Of a stretch of 64,000 nt of DNA, positions 17,267-26,282 are shown one piece after another (positions within the stretch are counted from its first letter, which is position 1; the number at the start of each line of letters is the position of its first letter). The DNA is from Vibrio marisflavi CECT 7928 (GTDB taxonomy: Bacteria; Pseudomonadota; Gammaproteobacteria; Enterobacterales; Vibrionaceae), in the NCBI RefSeq assembly GCF_921294215.1, contig NZ_CAKLDM010000002.1, forward strand, positions 806,001 through 870,000, given 5' to 3'. A program made the translations under genes and the position numbers. The notes under the pieces are model-generated. The model saw only the letters and a list, made by a program, of their open reading frames with translations. It was not told the origin of the DNA and ran no database searches.

Positions 17267-17476
17267 ATGACTTTTTTATACGGACACGAATGGCAGAATT
17301 GGCTTATGCCGCTGGCAATGATTTTGTTCTGGGGATTGCTGTTTTATTTTATTTTATCCAAACCACAATCAATCTCAGTAGAACACAAGGAGTCTCCTTT
17401 AGAAATTGCTAAACGCTGGCTGGCAAGCGGGGAGATCGACTCTGAAGAATTTGAGCAAATAAAGCAGCAGCTTTAG
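17267..17476 (+). CDS. Small membrane protein with SHOCT motif
   Basis: A 69-residue protein: a helix at residues 12-31 (LMPLAMILFWGLLFYFIL) and a C-terminal SHOCT motif, SPLEIAKRWLASGEIDSEEFEQIKQQL. SHOCT motifs are short oligomerisation modules; their roles are mostly unknown. A ribosome site GAAGAGGTAGGTT precedes the ATG. It is driven by a MerR-type promoter and lies 8 bases before the next small membrane gene, so a metal or stress response role is plausible. Confidence 0.75.
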   Translation: MTFLYGHEWQNWLMPLAMILFWGLLFYFILSKPQSISVEHKESPLEIAKRWLASGEIDSEEFEQIKQQL

Positions 17477-17484
17477 GGGGCGTT

Positions 17485-17733
17485 ATGAATATACGGAAAT
17501 TGCTTGATGTGCTGCTAGTATTGAGCTTTCTTACGGCAATCGCGGTAATCTTTAATAGCGCTAGCTTGTTTGCTGGCGTTATCGCAAGCGCATATATACT
17601 GCCATTCTTCGTTGTACTTTTGATGGTTTACGCTCTTCTTTATGTAAGCAATAAAGCGCAATATAAATTACAAACTATGCCGGCTCGCAACCTACACACC
17701 AAATATACTCGCAAAGGTCAGCCAAAAGGGTAG
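17485..17733 (+). CDS. Small membrane protein, unknown
   Basis: An 82-residue protein with two hydrophobic helices (about residues 8-32 and 34-55) and a basic C-terminus rich in Lys and Arg. The family is not recognised. AGGGGGCGTT precedes the start, 8 bases after the SHOCT gene, so both are one transcription unit under the MerR-type promoter. Confidence 0.65.
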   Translation: MNIRKLLDVLLVLSFLTAIAVIFNSASLFAGVIASAYILPFFVVLLMVYALLYVSNKAQYKLQTMPARNLHTKYTRKGQPKG

Positions 17734-17754
17734 CTACTTTCAATGTGTATGTTT

Positions 17755-17790
17755 GCTGCTCTTCTCCACAAATCCGAATAGAAGAGCAGC
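17755..17790. repeat. Inverted repeat after the small membrane genes
   Basis: GCTGCTCTTC (17755-17764) pairs with GAAGAGCAGC (17781-17790), a perfect 10-bp stem with a 16-base loop. No T tract follows, so it may be a weak or factor-dependent stop, or an mRNA 3' end stabiliser. Confidence 0.5.
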
Positions 17791-17865
17791 CCATACTAAG
17801 CTAGCAATCTACTATATAGCTATAGGCGTCCTACATATCACATGGCTTTATAGCAGAGTAATATT

Positions 17866-19638
17866 TTGAAAGAAGTTACCATTAATAAAGCTTGGCTTTT
17901 TAACCAAGCCTCTAAACACAAAAGAAAGTTAGTTATTGCCAATATAGTGGCGACGCTCGCTGCGTTATTAAGCGTTCCTATTCCTCTTCTAATGCCTGTG
18001 TTGGTTGACGAAGTACTTCTTAAAAAGCCCGGGGAAGGAATAACTCTTCTCAATATGATGTTGCCTCACAATTGGCAAACAGCGATGGGTTACATTGCAA
18101 TGGTGACTTTTTTGGTTGTGTTTATGCGTCTAGCCAGCCAAGCTTTGAACATCTATCAAACTCGTCAATTTACCCTCATATCAAAATCACTCACTTGTTT
18201 TTTGCGCCAACAGTTGTTGGATAAACTGGGCAAGGTGAGTATGCGTCAATATGAAGATTTAGGTAGTGGTGCGTTAACTTCGCACCTGGTCACAGACATA
18301 GAGACGATAGATAGCTTCATTAGTAGGACGCTCAGCCGATTTGTGGTTTCTGTAATAAGCGTAATTGGTATTGCAGTGGTTTTGTTTTGGATAGATTGGA
18401 AGCTCGGCCTGTTTATTGTGTTGCTTAACCCAGTGATTGTGTATCTATCGCGATTGATGGGACAACGAGTTAAGCGGCTAAAGAAACTCGAAAACCAATC
18501 CTTTGAGCGATTCCAGCAGCGTTTGGTGGAAACGTTAGAGGGGCTATACCAACTGCGAGCTTCCAACAGAGAGCGCGAATATTTAAGTCGACTCAAAGAT
18601 GATTCCAACGCCATAAGAATTGATGCAGATAACTATGCTTGGCAGTCGGATGCTGCAAATCGACTTTCATTTTTGACCTTTTTAGTTGGGTTTGAAATCT
18701 TCCGAGCAGCAGCGATTGCATTGGTTTTGATGGGCGATCTTACTATTGGCCAGATCTTTGCTATTTTTGGCTATCTTTGGTTTATGCTTTCACCCATTCA
18801 GGATTTGCTAAATATACAGTATTCATGGTTCAGTGCTTCTGCAGCGATGAAACGTTTGAATAGAATCCTTCAACTTGAAGAGGAAGTTAGACCAAAGGCA
18901 AGTGTTGATCCATTTGTTCCCTCACAGTCGTTTTCAATTGAGTTTAACAATGTTTGTTTTGCATACAATAAAGAGCGACAGGTTCTGCGTAATCTCAATT
19001 TGTTGATTCCAGAAGGAAAGCGAGTTGCGTTAGTAGGGGCTTCAGGTGGAGGGAAATCTACATTAATACAGTTACTGTTGGGTGTTTATCAAAAAGAAAG
19101 CGGCGATATTTTAATTAATGGCCATCCAATAGAGCAAGTGGGTTATGAAGAACTAAGAGCAAAAGTAGCAACAGTTCTGCAGCATCCAATGATCTTTAAT
19201 GACACTGTGAGGCAGAACTTAACTCTCGGTGAAGATTATGAAGATGCAGCGTTATATCAAGCACTGCAAGTCGCTCAGCTATCTGAGCTGATTAATGGAT
19301 TGCCAGAAGGGTTAGAATCTCAGCTAGGAAAGCAAGGTGTGAGGTTATCTGGAGGGCAGCGTCAGCGGCTTGCTATTGCCCGCATGGTATTGACCAATCC
19401 GGATTTTGTTATCTTGGATGAAGCGACTTCAGCCTTGGATTCAACAACTGAATCCTTGTTACACACCGCTATGAATGAGTTTTTGCAAGGTAAGACGACC
19501 CTGATAGTAGCTCACCGACTTTCTGCAGTAAAACAAGCCGATATTATCTATGTACTGGAGGACGGAAAAGTGGTGCAATCTGGCCAGCACCACGAATTGG
19601 TAGAGCAGGAAGGGTTGTATCAAACACTATATGGCTAA
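17866..19638 (+). CDS. ABC exporter half-transporter (membrane + ATPase)
   Basis: A 590-residue type IV ABC exporter. Six membrane helices fall within residues 20-310, then the ATPase with Walker A GASGGGKST (391-399), signature LSGGQRQRLAIARM, Walker B FVILDEATSALD and H-loop IVAHRLS. This is a homodimeric MsbA/LmrA-like design. The start is TTG at 17866, with only a weak GAG ribosome site. It follows the small membrane genes by 132 bases and overlaps the convergent FUSC gene by 4 bases. The substrate is unknown; lipid or drug export would be usual. Confidence 0.85.
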   Translation: MKEVTINKAWLFNQASKHKRKLVIANIVATLAALLSVPIPLLMPVLVDEVLLKKPGEGITLLNMMLPHNWQTAMGYIAMVTFLVVFMRLASQALNIYQTRQFTLISKSLTCFLRQQLLDKLGKVSMRQYEDLGSGALTSHLVTDIETIDSFISRTLSRFVVSVISVIGIAVVLFWIDWKLGLFIVLLNPVIVYLSRLMGQRVKRLKKLENQSFERFQQRLVETLEGLYQLRASNREREYLSRLKDDSNAIRIDADNYAWQSDAANRLSFLTFLVGFEIFRAAAIALVLMGDLTIGQIFAIFGYLWFMLSPIQDLLNIQYSWFSASAAMKRLNRILQLEEEVRPKASVDPFVPSQSFSIEFNNVCFAYNKERQVLRNLNLLIPEGKRVALVGASGGGKSTLIQLLLGVYQKESGDILINGHPIEQVGYEELRAKVATVLQHPMIFNDTVRQNLTLGEDYEDAALYQALQVAQLSELINGLPEGLESQLGKQGVRLSGGQRQRLAIARMVLTNPDFVILDEATSALDSTTESLLHTAMNEFLQGKTTLIVAHRLSAVKQADIIYVLEDGKVVQSGQHHELVEQEGLYQTLYG

Positions 19639-20690
19639 ACAGACTCGCGTTCGTAATATCGAAGCTTGTCTAGTGCCAGTTTGTGTTTGACTAAGTTGTC
19701 TAAATTGACGATCAGCTGCCTGGTCAGCCACAAATAGCCATAAGGACCCAGCTTAAAGGTCTCTTTTTCCGGATCATCAATTTTCATTAGATTTTTGGCT
19801 ATAGAAACCACGTCTGCGATCTTTGGCAAATCAATCGTATTTAGGTCACAACGCTCTAGTTTTTCAAACGTCGTCCCAATGGAATCCAAAACGTATTTCA
19901 GCTCTGTACTTTCAATTAGCTTCTGGTGGCTGATTTCTGTGCTCCAATGAGTGTCTACTAGCTGCTCAATTAAAGCGATGAGTGCTCGCTGGCTTTGTAA
20001 ATACTGCTGGAATTTTTCTATGTGTGATGGTTTTTCTTTTTGTAGGTTGGCCATCAAGCCAGACATTTTTACATGGTCAGTAATGACCTTACGGCGTAAC
20101 TGATATAAATGCTCGTTGGAGGGAAGCTGAGAAGACGCATGAGCCAGATATAAAGTCCTTAAGTTGGTGAGCACTTTGTGCTGTAGCTGTCTCCAAATTG
20201 TTGACGTATGGATAGGAAAAAGCTGGGAAAAGAGAATCGCAATTGCTGTTCCGATCATAATGTTGGCGACACGCCAAAGAGCGACAGACACTTCAACATC
20301 GGCGGACTCTTGATAGCCAACAATCAGTAAAGTCATAACGGCAAGGAAAAACAGATAATGATATTTTCCCTGCATCCTCAGGCTAAGCAAAAAGACGCCA
20401 AGCAACATCCATAGTGGTGCGATAAGCGGCAAATGTGTAGGGAAAAGTACAGTAACAAGGCCAACTGTTGCACCAAGAGTAGTACCAATTATTCTCTGTA
20501 AACCTTTATGTAGCAGAGCACCATGTTGCGGTTGATTCATCACGACCGAGACAGTAATTGGTCCCCATAAAGAATGTGGAAGCTGGGTAACGTGATAAAA
20601 CAATAATGTGAATGCTAAGGCTAATGTGATGCGAAGTGCATGCACTAACTGTTGATGCCCGTGAAGGTATTGCTTGGCTTGGGAGAGCAT
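19635..20690 (-). CDS. FUSC-family membrane protein
   Basis: A 351-residue protein with an N-terminal block of about five to six membrane helices (residues 16-165), containing SLWGPITVSVVMNQPQHGALLHKGLQRIIGTT, characteristic of the fusaric acid resistance/aromatic acid exporter (FUSC) family. A soluble alpha-helical C-terminal half follows. Half-size members like this lack the second membrane block of AaeB/YccS. Substrate unknown. Confidence 0.75.
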   Translation of the reverse strand: MLSQAKQYLHGHQQLVHALRITLALAFTLLFYHVTQLPHSLWGPITVSVVMNQPQHGALLHKGLQRIIGTTLGATVGLVTVLFPTHLPLIAPLWMLLGVFLLSLRMQGKYHYLFFLAVMTLLIVGYQESADVEVSVALWRVANIMIGTAIAILFSQLFPIHTSTIWRQLQHKVLTNLRTLYLAHASSQLPSNEHLYQLRRKVITDHVKMSGLMANLQKEKPSHIEKFQQYLQSQRALIALIEQLVDTHWSTEISHQKLIESTELKYVLDSIGTTFEKLERCDLNTIDLPKIADVVSIAKNLMKIDDPEKETFKLGPYGYLWLTRQLIVNLDNLVKHKLALDKLRYYERESV

Positions 20691-20871
20691 AATTGTCTAA
20701 TGGTAAAGAACTCAATAATAGCAAATCTGCTCTTATCTGCCCAGATTAGGAAATCGTATAGCGTTCCATTATATTGACAAATTCATTACCAAGCTCTGAT
20801 GGTTTGGTGGTTAAACAAAGGTATAACTCTCAGTTGTAACTATCGAAGAAATTGAGTGGAACAACGTCATA

Positions 20872-21144
20872 ATGAACCAATGTAGTGAATTAAACTTAAC
20901 CACAGGCACATTAACAATTTATGCAGACCGCTCTTCATCATCCAATTATTTGTCCCAATTAGCTCACGCTCATAACTCGGTTTTTCCGGATGTTCCTGAC
21001 GTTTTGAAAGTACATATTGTCGGCGAAACAGCGCAAACAAAGTTTGAAAGTATTAAGCAAGACCTTGAAGCAGTAGCACTCATCACGGGCGTCCAGTGCG
21101 ACGACCTTTTTGATATTCGTTGTGGTGAAAATTGCCCACAATAA
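20872..21144 (+). CDS. Small protein of unknown function with C-terminal cysteines
   Basis: A 90-residue soluble protein with no signal peptide. The sequence has TLTIYADRSSSSNYLSQLAHAHNS and ends GVQCDDLFDIRCGENCPQ, placing three cysteines in the last 20 residues. It is not recognised. It stands alone between FUSC (divergent, start about 180 bases away) and the solute-binding genes. The C-terminal Cys cluster suggests metal binding or a redox role, which is only an inference. Confidence 0.5.
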   Translation: MNQCSELNLTTGTLTIYADRSSSSNYLSQLAHAHNSVFPDVPDVLKVHIVGETAQTKFESIKQDLEAVALITGVQCDDLFDIRCGENCPQ

Positions 21145-21358
21145 ACCAATAGCCAATTCAAACAGACAAGCCTTTCTAGTTTCCTACGTCACAAATAAGT
21201 TGTTTGGTAGTTTAGGTGAATTAATCTAATAAAAACTTATACTTAAAATAGTTATAAATATTAATTAATTATCGATACTACGTTTTAGCAATTGTTTAAT
21301 TGGCCTTGAACATATTGTGGTCATCTACCATGCTTATTTAAAATTAATTAGCGTTATT

Positions 21359-22141
21359 ATGATGTGCATGCAAAAAGTATGGATGCTATTTCTTACACTC
21401 ATGTTAACAGTGCTGTCTTTCGCAAGTGTAAGTGAGCCACTACCAGAGTCGGACCCTTGGGGTCAGCTAATATTTGTTACTGAAAAATATCCGCCGCATA
21501 ACTACGTGGATGATCAAGGCCAGCTGACTGGGTTGTCTGTAGAAGTCATCCTAGGTGCTGCTAAATTGGCGGGTTCCCAGTTGGCACCAGAACATATTGA
21601 AATATTACCTTGGGCTCGTGGTTACAAAATGGCTTTAAACCATAAAGATACCGTCTTATTCACGACTTCAAGAAAGCCAGAGAGGGAAGCCTTATTTCAA
21701 TGGATTGGCCCCATATCTAAAGGGTCACCTTCAGTACTTCTTGCAAGAAAGACAAGCGAAATATCCATTGGTAGTTCCAGTGACTTATTGAACTACCGTA
21801 TCGGTGTCATTCGTGGTGACAGCTTGCAAAAACGATTGGAAGACCTGGGTGTGCCATCGAAGATGTTGGTGAAATCTCACAGTCCTGAGGAGTTGGCTAA
21901 GCTATTGAACCGACGAGAAATAGATTTGTGGGCACACAATCCTGCTGGTGCGGAAAAAATACTGCGACAGTATGGTATTTCACCCGACAAGTTTGAAAGT
22001 GTGTATCAATTTAAATTTAATGATAATTATATTGCGGCAAATAAACATATTTCTCAGGAAGTAATAACGCGCGTTCAAAAGGCATTGGATAAGTTTAAGG
22101 CGACGAAGGAATACCAATCTATTTTGACTAAATACCAGTAA
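21359..22141 (+). CDS. Periplasmic solute-binding protein (SBP_bac_3 type), copy 1
   Basis: About 260 residues with a signal peptide (MLFLTLMLTVLSFASVSEP) and a PBP fold: FVTEKYPPHNYVDDQGQLTGLSVEV, PWARGYKMALN, YRIGVIRGDS and KFKATKEYQSILTKYQ. It resembles family 3 amino-acid-type binding proteins. Frames open at GTG 21317; the ATG cluster at 21359/21362/21368 is better placed before the signal peptide, without a clear ribosome site. No permease or ATPase gene is adjacent. The next gene is a paralogue. Confidence 0.75.
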   Translation: MMCMQKVWMLFLTLMLTVLSFASVSEPLPESDPWGQLIFVTEKYPPHNYVDDQGQLTGLSVEVILGAAKLAGSQLAPEHIEILPWARGYKMALNHKDTVLFTTSRKPEREALFQWIGPISKGSPSVLLARKTSEISIGSSSDLLNYRIGVIRGDSLQKRLEDLGVPSKMLVKSHSPEELAKLLNRREIDLWAHNPAGAEKILRQYGISPDKFESVYQFKFNDNYIAANKHISQEVITRVQKALDKFKATKEYQSILTKYQ

Positions 22142-22209
22142 GGTAAAATTTGGCAGCTTGCTCTGACTGAGTGTTGCTGTGAGCATTGCCATCAAAAAGG
22201 AGTTTAATT

Positions 22210-23007
22210 ATGTCTGTGAACAACATATGGACTTTGTTGATCTTTGTTGCAGTATTTATTGGCTTCAACACAAGCGTACGAGCCGAATTGCCATCGGATG
22301 ACCCATGGGCAGGGCTGACATTTATTACGGAAGAGTATCCTCCTTTTAATTACAAAGGGGCTGATGGAAAACTAACAGGCTTATCCGTTGAAACCTTAAT
22401 AGCTGCTGCAAAAGGTGCTGGCTCTGAACTTAGCGTAGATGACATATTGATTTTGCCTTGGGCGAGAGGTTATCGGATGGCAGAGAACGATAAAAACGTC
22501 GTACTGTTTACGACATCAAGAAAACCAAAACGAGAGAAATTATTTTTGTGGGCAGGACCACTGTCAAAAGGTTCACCATCGGTGCTTCTCGCTCGTAAAG
22601 ATAGAGGAATCAAAATCAAGGATGTCAAAGATCTTTATAAATATCGAATCGGTGTAATTCGTGGCGACAGCCTAGAGAATCGCGTTAAGGCGTTAGGTGG
22701 GCCAGACAAGAACATTATCAAAGTGCACAGTGGGGAGCTGCTAGCAGAGCAGCTAGAGAAAGGTAGAGTGGACTTTTGGGCATTCAATCTACAAGGGGCG
22801 ATTAAAATTCTCGATACACTTAATATTCCTAAGTCCGACTTTGAAATCGTATATCGATTCCCGTTTAACGATAACTACCTTGCAATAAACACTAAGACTT
22901 CTCCTAAAATGGTCGAGAAGTTACAAAAAGCATTAGACAACTTCAAAAAAACAAGTGATTACCAGCAACTTCTGAAGAAATACAATCACAATACGACGAG
23001 TCTATAA
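22210..23007 (+). CDS. Periplasmic solute-binding protein (SBP_bac_3 type), copy 2
   Basis: A 265-residue paralogue of the preceding gene; both share SDDPWxxLxFITEEYPPxNY, PWARGYxMA, FTTSRKPxRE, SKGSPSVLLARK, YRIGVIRGDSL and a C-terminal KFxxTxxYQxLLxKY. A signal peptide (LLIFVAVFIGFNTSVRA) is present. The ATG at 22210 has AAGGAG 7 bases upstream, so the frame's earlier ATG at 22186 was rejected. This is a tandem duplication without transport partners, so these may feed a distant transporter or act as sensory binding proteins. Confidence 0.8.
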   Translation: MSVNNIWTLLIFVAVFIGFNTSVRAELPSDDPWAGLTFITEEYPPFNYKGADGKLTGLSVETLIAAAKGAGSELSVDDILILPWARGYRMAENDKNVVLFTTSRKPKREKLFLWAGPLSKGSPSVLLARKDRGIKIKDVKDLYKYRIGVIRGDSLENRVKALGGPDKNIIKVHSGELLAEQLEKGRVDFWAFNLQGAIKILDTLNIPKSDFEIVYRFPFNDNYLAINTKTSPKMVEKLQKALDNFKKTSDYQQLLKKYNHNTTSL

Positions 23008-23033
23008 TCATAGCGCCCTAGCATTTCTGAAAC

Positions 23034-23321
23034 TCATTGAGTTTGTGCTGGGGCTTTTTGCTGCGGGTTATACCTGACCCACTTCAGTGCGCCGTTTGTT
23101 TCGAAATTATTGGCAGGATGGCAAATCATATAATAGTCGCCGACTTGCAGTATGGCTCCAAGTGAATAGGCTTTATCTTGGTAATAACATACTCTAAATT
23201 TAGCGTCTTCGTTGTTCACTACGACCGCACCCCGCGACGACTGCTTTGGCAGCGTTATGACTTCTGCCAATGAGGGTAAGCTTAACGCTGCTACCATAAA
23301 AGTAATTAGGGCTTTGTTCAT
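23034..23321 (-). CDS. DUF1496 (YnjH-like) periplasmic protein
   Basis: A 95-residue protein with signal peptide (ALITFMVAALSLPSLA) and a short mature part containing VCYYQDKAYSLGAILQVGDYYMICHP and ALKWVRY, the pattern of the DUF1496/YnjH family with its two cysteines. Function unknown. AAGGAAG lies 5 bases before the ATG. It is convergent with the second solute-binding gene. Confidence 0.65.
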   Translation of the reverse strand: MNKALITFMVAALSLPSLAEVITLPKQSSRGAVVVNNEDAKFRVCYYQDKAYSLGAILQVGDYYMICHPANNFETNGALKWVRYNPQQKAPAQTQ

Positions 23322-23353
23322 AGTTCTTCCTTGTGTTTAGACACTCTGGTCGA

Positions 23354-24259
23354 TTACGGGTATTTCCTTTGGTATCTTGGCAACATGCTCTGATTTCCGA
23401 GTATTCCTCCTTGGTGAATGTAAAGCAGCTCTACATCTTGGTGCGTTTGCAACCAGGGCTCAAGGCAGCGCCACATCATAGGATCGTACAACAAATCAAA
23501 TTCAACCTTTGTTTGCTCTTTAAGCTCTCTCCAAATATCGTAGTCCTGCTGGTAGAGTTTGCCAAAGTGGTGTTTAGACTCAAGTTCTAAAATGCGTGGT
23601 AGTGGAGCTTCGTTGAGCAGCTTAGATATTTGGTCAATTAAGTACTCTTTTCCTCCAACGCAAGGGCAAGTGAGCACTTCAATGCCACAAGGTGCGAGAA
23701 ACTTAGCCAAGAAAGCTGCAGTTGTCCCTGTTCCTGAAGGAAGTGCAACGGCTAGGTTCCTGATAGATTCTTGTTGTTGCCATTTCAATATCTCATCGGC
23801 GAGTTGCTTGATTCCATATTCAGCAACTTCAGAATAACCGCCTTCTGGAACAAACAAACAGCTTTCATTCGGTTTTCTATGATGAACGATATAGTCTTTG
23901 GGGTGCAAATGACTTACGTTTTCAAGTTTTGATACGGGGATGATTTTGGCCCCTAGGTCCATAGCGCCTCGATAGTTGCCTATGGGCTTTTCCTCCAGCC
24001 AAGCAGGAATTCTATCTACGTAGAACTCTAGCTGCCAGTTTTTTAAATAGGCGAGGGCAGCAAGAGAATACAATGAGTTTGCTTGTGCAGAACCGTAACT
24101 TATTAACGTCTCTATTGTCGGGTTTTCACTAGCTAAAAGAGAGGCAAACTTACGCGCTTTGTTGCCTGAAAAGTGACGGTGTAACATATCGTCACGTTTT
24201 AGATAAAACTGTCTGCCGTTAAATGTATGTGCTGTGACTGGGCTATTTGCGATTTTCAT
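23354..24259 (-). CDS. PLP enzyme, ACC deaminase / D-cysteine desulfhydrase family
   Basis: A 301-residue fold-type II pyridoxal-phosphate enzyme. The lysine motif FSGNKARKFASLL (Schiff-base Lys in GNKARK), ISYGSAQANSLYSLAALA, the phosphate loop ALPSGTGTTAAFLA and the terminal IHQGGILGN are those of the ACC deaminase/D-cysteine desulfhydrase group. The substrate in vibrio versions is not known. It ends close to the DUF1496 start (32 bases) and follows the histidine kinase on the same strand. Confidence 0.82.
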   Translation of the reverse strand: MKIANSPVTAHTFNGRQFYLKRDDMLHRHFSGNKARKFASLLASENPTIETLISYGSAQANSLYSLAALAYLKNWQLEFYVDRIPAWLEEKPIGNYRGAMDLGAKIIPVSKLENVSHLHPKDYIVHHRKPNESCLFVPEGGYSEVAEYGIKQLADEILKWQQQESIRNLAVALPSGTGTTAAFLAKFLAPCGIEVLTCPCVGGKEYLIDQISKLLNEAPLPRILELESKHHFGKLYQQDYDIWRELKEQTKVEFDLLYDPMMWRCLEPWLQTHQDVELLYIHQGGILGNQSMLPRYQRKYP

Positions 24260-24284
24260 CTAGCTATTTCAGTGTGTCTCAAAC

Positions 24285-25553
24285 TCAATCGCTAAATTGT
24301 ATCTTAGCTATACATCCTCCGTCAGGGTTATTCGTTAAAGAAAATTGCCACTGATAGCGACGGCAAAGATCATCGACGATTAAAAGCCCTAACCCATGTC
24401 CATCTTTACTTGGTGTGGACGTTAGCCCATGCCCTTGATCGTAAACCGATATATGCTGAGAGGTTTGTGTAATGCGAATTTGGCCCTGCTCTGTCGCCGC
24501 GATTGCGTTTCGCAAGATATTACCGATCAACATATTCATGACCGGTGGTGTCGCTCTAACGCTTGGATTAGATTCTGTCTCCAAGTTAATTTGCAAGTTT
24601 TTCTCTAATGCTTGCACTGAGTTTTGCTCGATGATTTTTTCTAATTCATGCTGACTAAACTCTCTTTCTGGCGCAAGGTCTTCACTTTTTTCATAGCGGA
24701 CCAAGCTCAGTAAAGTGTCAATCATGGTTTCCATTTGCATAGAAGCATCATTGAGCCGAGTAATCTGCCTTTGCTGAAACTCGTTGATTTCACCTCGAGA
24801 CAGCAGTTTAGTTGATCCTTTTACAACCGTTAGTGGCGTTCGCAGCTCATGACTGGCATAACGTGCAAAAGCTTGCTCTCTTTTCAGCAGAGCGTGTACT
24901 TCTTCGCGGTACCCATTCATTTTATCGGTTAGTGTATGGAACTCTTCTGCAGCTTCAGAGGACATGGTGAAAGGAATCTCGACGTCTGTTCCATGTTGTT
25001 CCAATTGAAGGTTGATATCATTGAGAGGAGAAATAAGTCGTTGAGACAGGCGGCTTAGTACAATTCCAAATAAGGTGATAAAACACAAGATAATCACTAG
25101 CACAATAGATGCGGCATACGCGAGTTCTTTAAAACCAAATTCTATTCGGTCTATTTGTGCGATTAAAACCAGTGGGGTCTTTTTACCATCAACATAATAG
25201 TGGCCGACATACACCATATAGTCTGCAGGCAGAGAGTCGAAGCCCACTTCATCTAAGAAATATTCTTTAGTTTTGACGAAGTCACGAAAAGGCTGCGGAA
25301 CATTGGCGTAGTTGTTATAGGCTTTGGTGAGCAAATCAATTTTTATAACGCCTGTTTCCCCTTCGGTGAATCGATGAATGGCTTCGTCTCTATCAACAAG
25401 TAGCATTCGTTCGCCAGCTCTGTCTTCTGACCATTGCAAAGCAAAAATAAAAATAACGAATGTCATCAGCCCAATCGCTAACGCGACAAGAGTAAAAAAT
25501 GTTGCTAGCCGTCCTGTTAAAGTTTGGGAATTGCGAAAAAAACGAAAGCGCAT
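24285..25553 (-). CDS. Sensor histidine kinase of a two-component system
   Basis: A 422-residue inner-membrane kinase: helix (about residues 15-38), periplasmic sensor loop (to about 145), helix (148-170), HAMP, HisKA with YASHELRTPLTVVKGS (phospho-His235) and HATPase_c (NILRNAIAATEQG, DQGHGL, GHGLGLLIVDDL). The start lies 2 bases after the response regulator stop. Order and style recall CarS/VC1319-type kinases that control envelope genes in vibrios, but orthology is not certain. Confidence 0.85.
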   Translation of the reverse strand: MRFRFFRNSQTLTGRLATFFTLVALAIGLMTFVIFIFALQWSEDRAGERMLLVDRDEAIHRFTEGETGVIKIDLLTKAYNNYANVPQPFRDFVKTKEYFLDEVGFDSLPADYMVYVGHYYVDGKKTPLVLIAQIDRIEFGFKELAYAASIVLVIILCFITLFGIVLSRLSQRLISPLNDINLQLEQHGTDVEIPFTMSSEAAEEFHTLTDKMNGYREEVHALLKREQAFARYASHELRTPLTVVKGSTKLLSRGEINEFQQRQITRLNDASMQMETMIDTLLSLVRYEKSEDLAPEREFSQHELEKIIEQNSVQALEKNLQINLETESNPSVRATPPVMNMLIGNILRNAIAATEQGQIRITQTSQHISVYDQGHGLTSTPSKDGHGLGLLIVDDLCRRYQWQFSLTNNPDGGCIAKIQFSD

Positions 25554-25555
25554 CC

Positions 25556-26230
25556 TTATTTTTCCTCTAGTCTAAATCCTATTTTGGGAATGGTCGTAAG
25601 CATAGGAGAAGGGAAGGGTTTATCGAGCTGGTTTCTTAGCTGATAGATATGGCTACGCAGCACATCATTACTTGGTTCATTTTCTTGCCAAAGCTTATCT
25701 GCAATTTCTTGGCGAGTCACAATTTCAGGCGCTTTCGAACATAAAAGTTCTAAGATTGTATAAGTGGTAGGGTTAAGAGCCAATAACTTGTCTTCTCGAT
25801 AAGCTTTACGTATTTTTTGGTTAATCTTTAAACTACCGAAATTCAATACGGTATTAGATACAGTGCCGTGATAGCGTTTTACCAAAGCGTTCATTCTTGC
25901 TTCCAAAATATCCAGATCAAACGGCTTGGTCATATAATCATCGGCTCCATGCTTGTAGCCATCTAGCATATCGGCTTTGTTATCCAGTGCAGTAAGCATT
26001 AAAACTGGAGTGTTATTACCGGCATCTCTAAGCCGATTGCACACCGTCAGGCCATCCATTCTCGGTAACATTAGATCGAGTAAGATAATGTCAAAGCTGT
26101 TTTCTAACGCTAACTGTAAACCAAGTTCGCCGTTGTCGGCATAGTCCAAGTCCATTCCCAAACCTTCAAAAAAATCGAAGATTATTCCTGCTACCTCGCG
26201 GTTATCCTCTACGAGTAATATTTTCTTCAT
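25556..26230 (-). CDS. OmpR-family response regulator
   Basis: A 224-residue regulator: receiver domain with phospho-acceptor Asp52 (IILLDLMLPRMDG), the conserved Lys in DDYMTKPFD, and a winged-helix DNA-binding domain (LALNPTTYTILELLCSKAPEIVTRQEIADKLW, HIYQLRNQLDKP). It is encoded with the histidine kinase and is divergent from the glycosyltransferase operon, sharing about 160 bases of upstream DNA, so it probably regulates both. Confidence 0.9.
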   Translation of the reverse strand: MKKILLVEDNREVAGIIFDFFEGLGMDLDYADNGELGLQLALENSFDIILLDLMLPRMDGLTVCNRLRDAGNNTPVLMLTALDNKADMLDGYKHGADDYMTKPFDLDILEARMNALVKRYHGTVSNTVLNFGSLKINQKIRKAYREDKLLALNPTTYTILELLCSKAPEIVTRQEIADKLWQENEPSNDVLRSHIYQLRNQLDKPFPSPMLTTIPKIGFRLEEK

Positions 26231-26282
26231 CCAGTGTTTACCTTAATTACAGTTGCTAGCTTCCAGAGTTTACGTGAAAAAA

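Noticed and set aside
17755..17790. Hairpin as a rho-independent terminator
   Set aside because: No T tract on either side, so recorded only as an inverted repeat.
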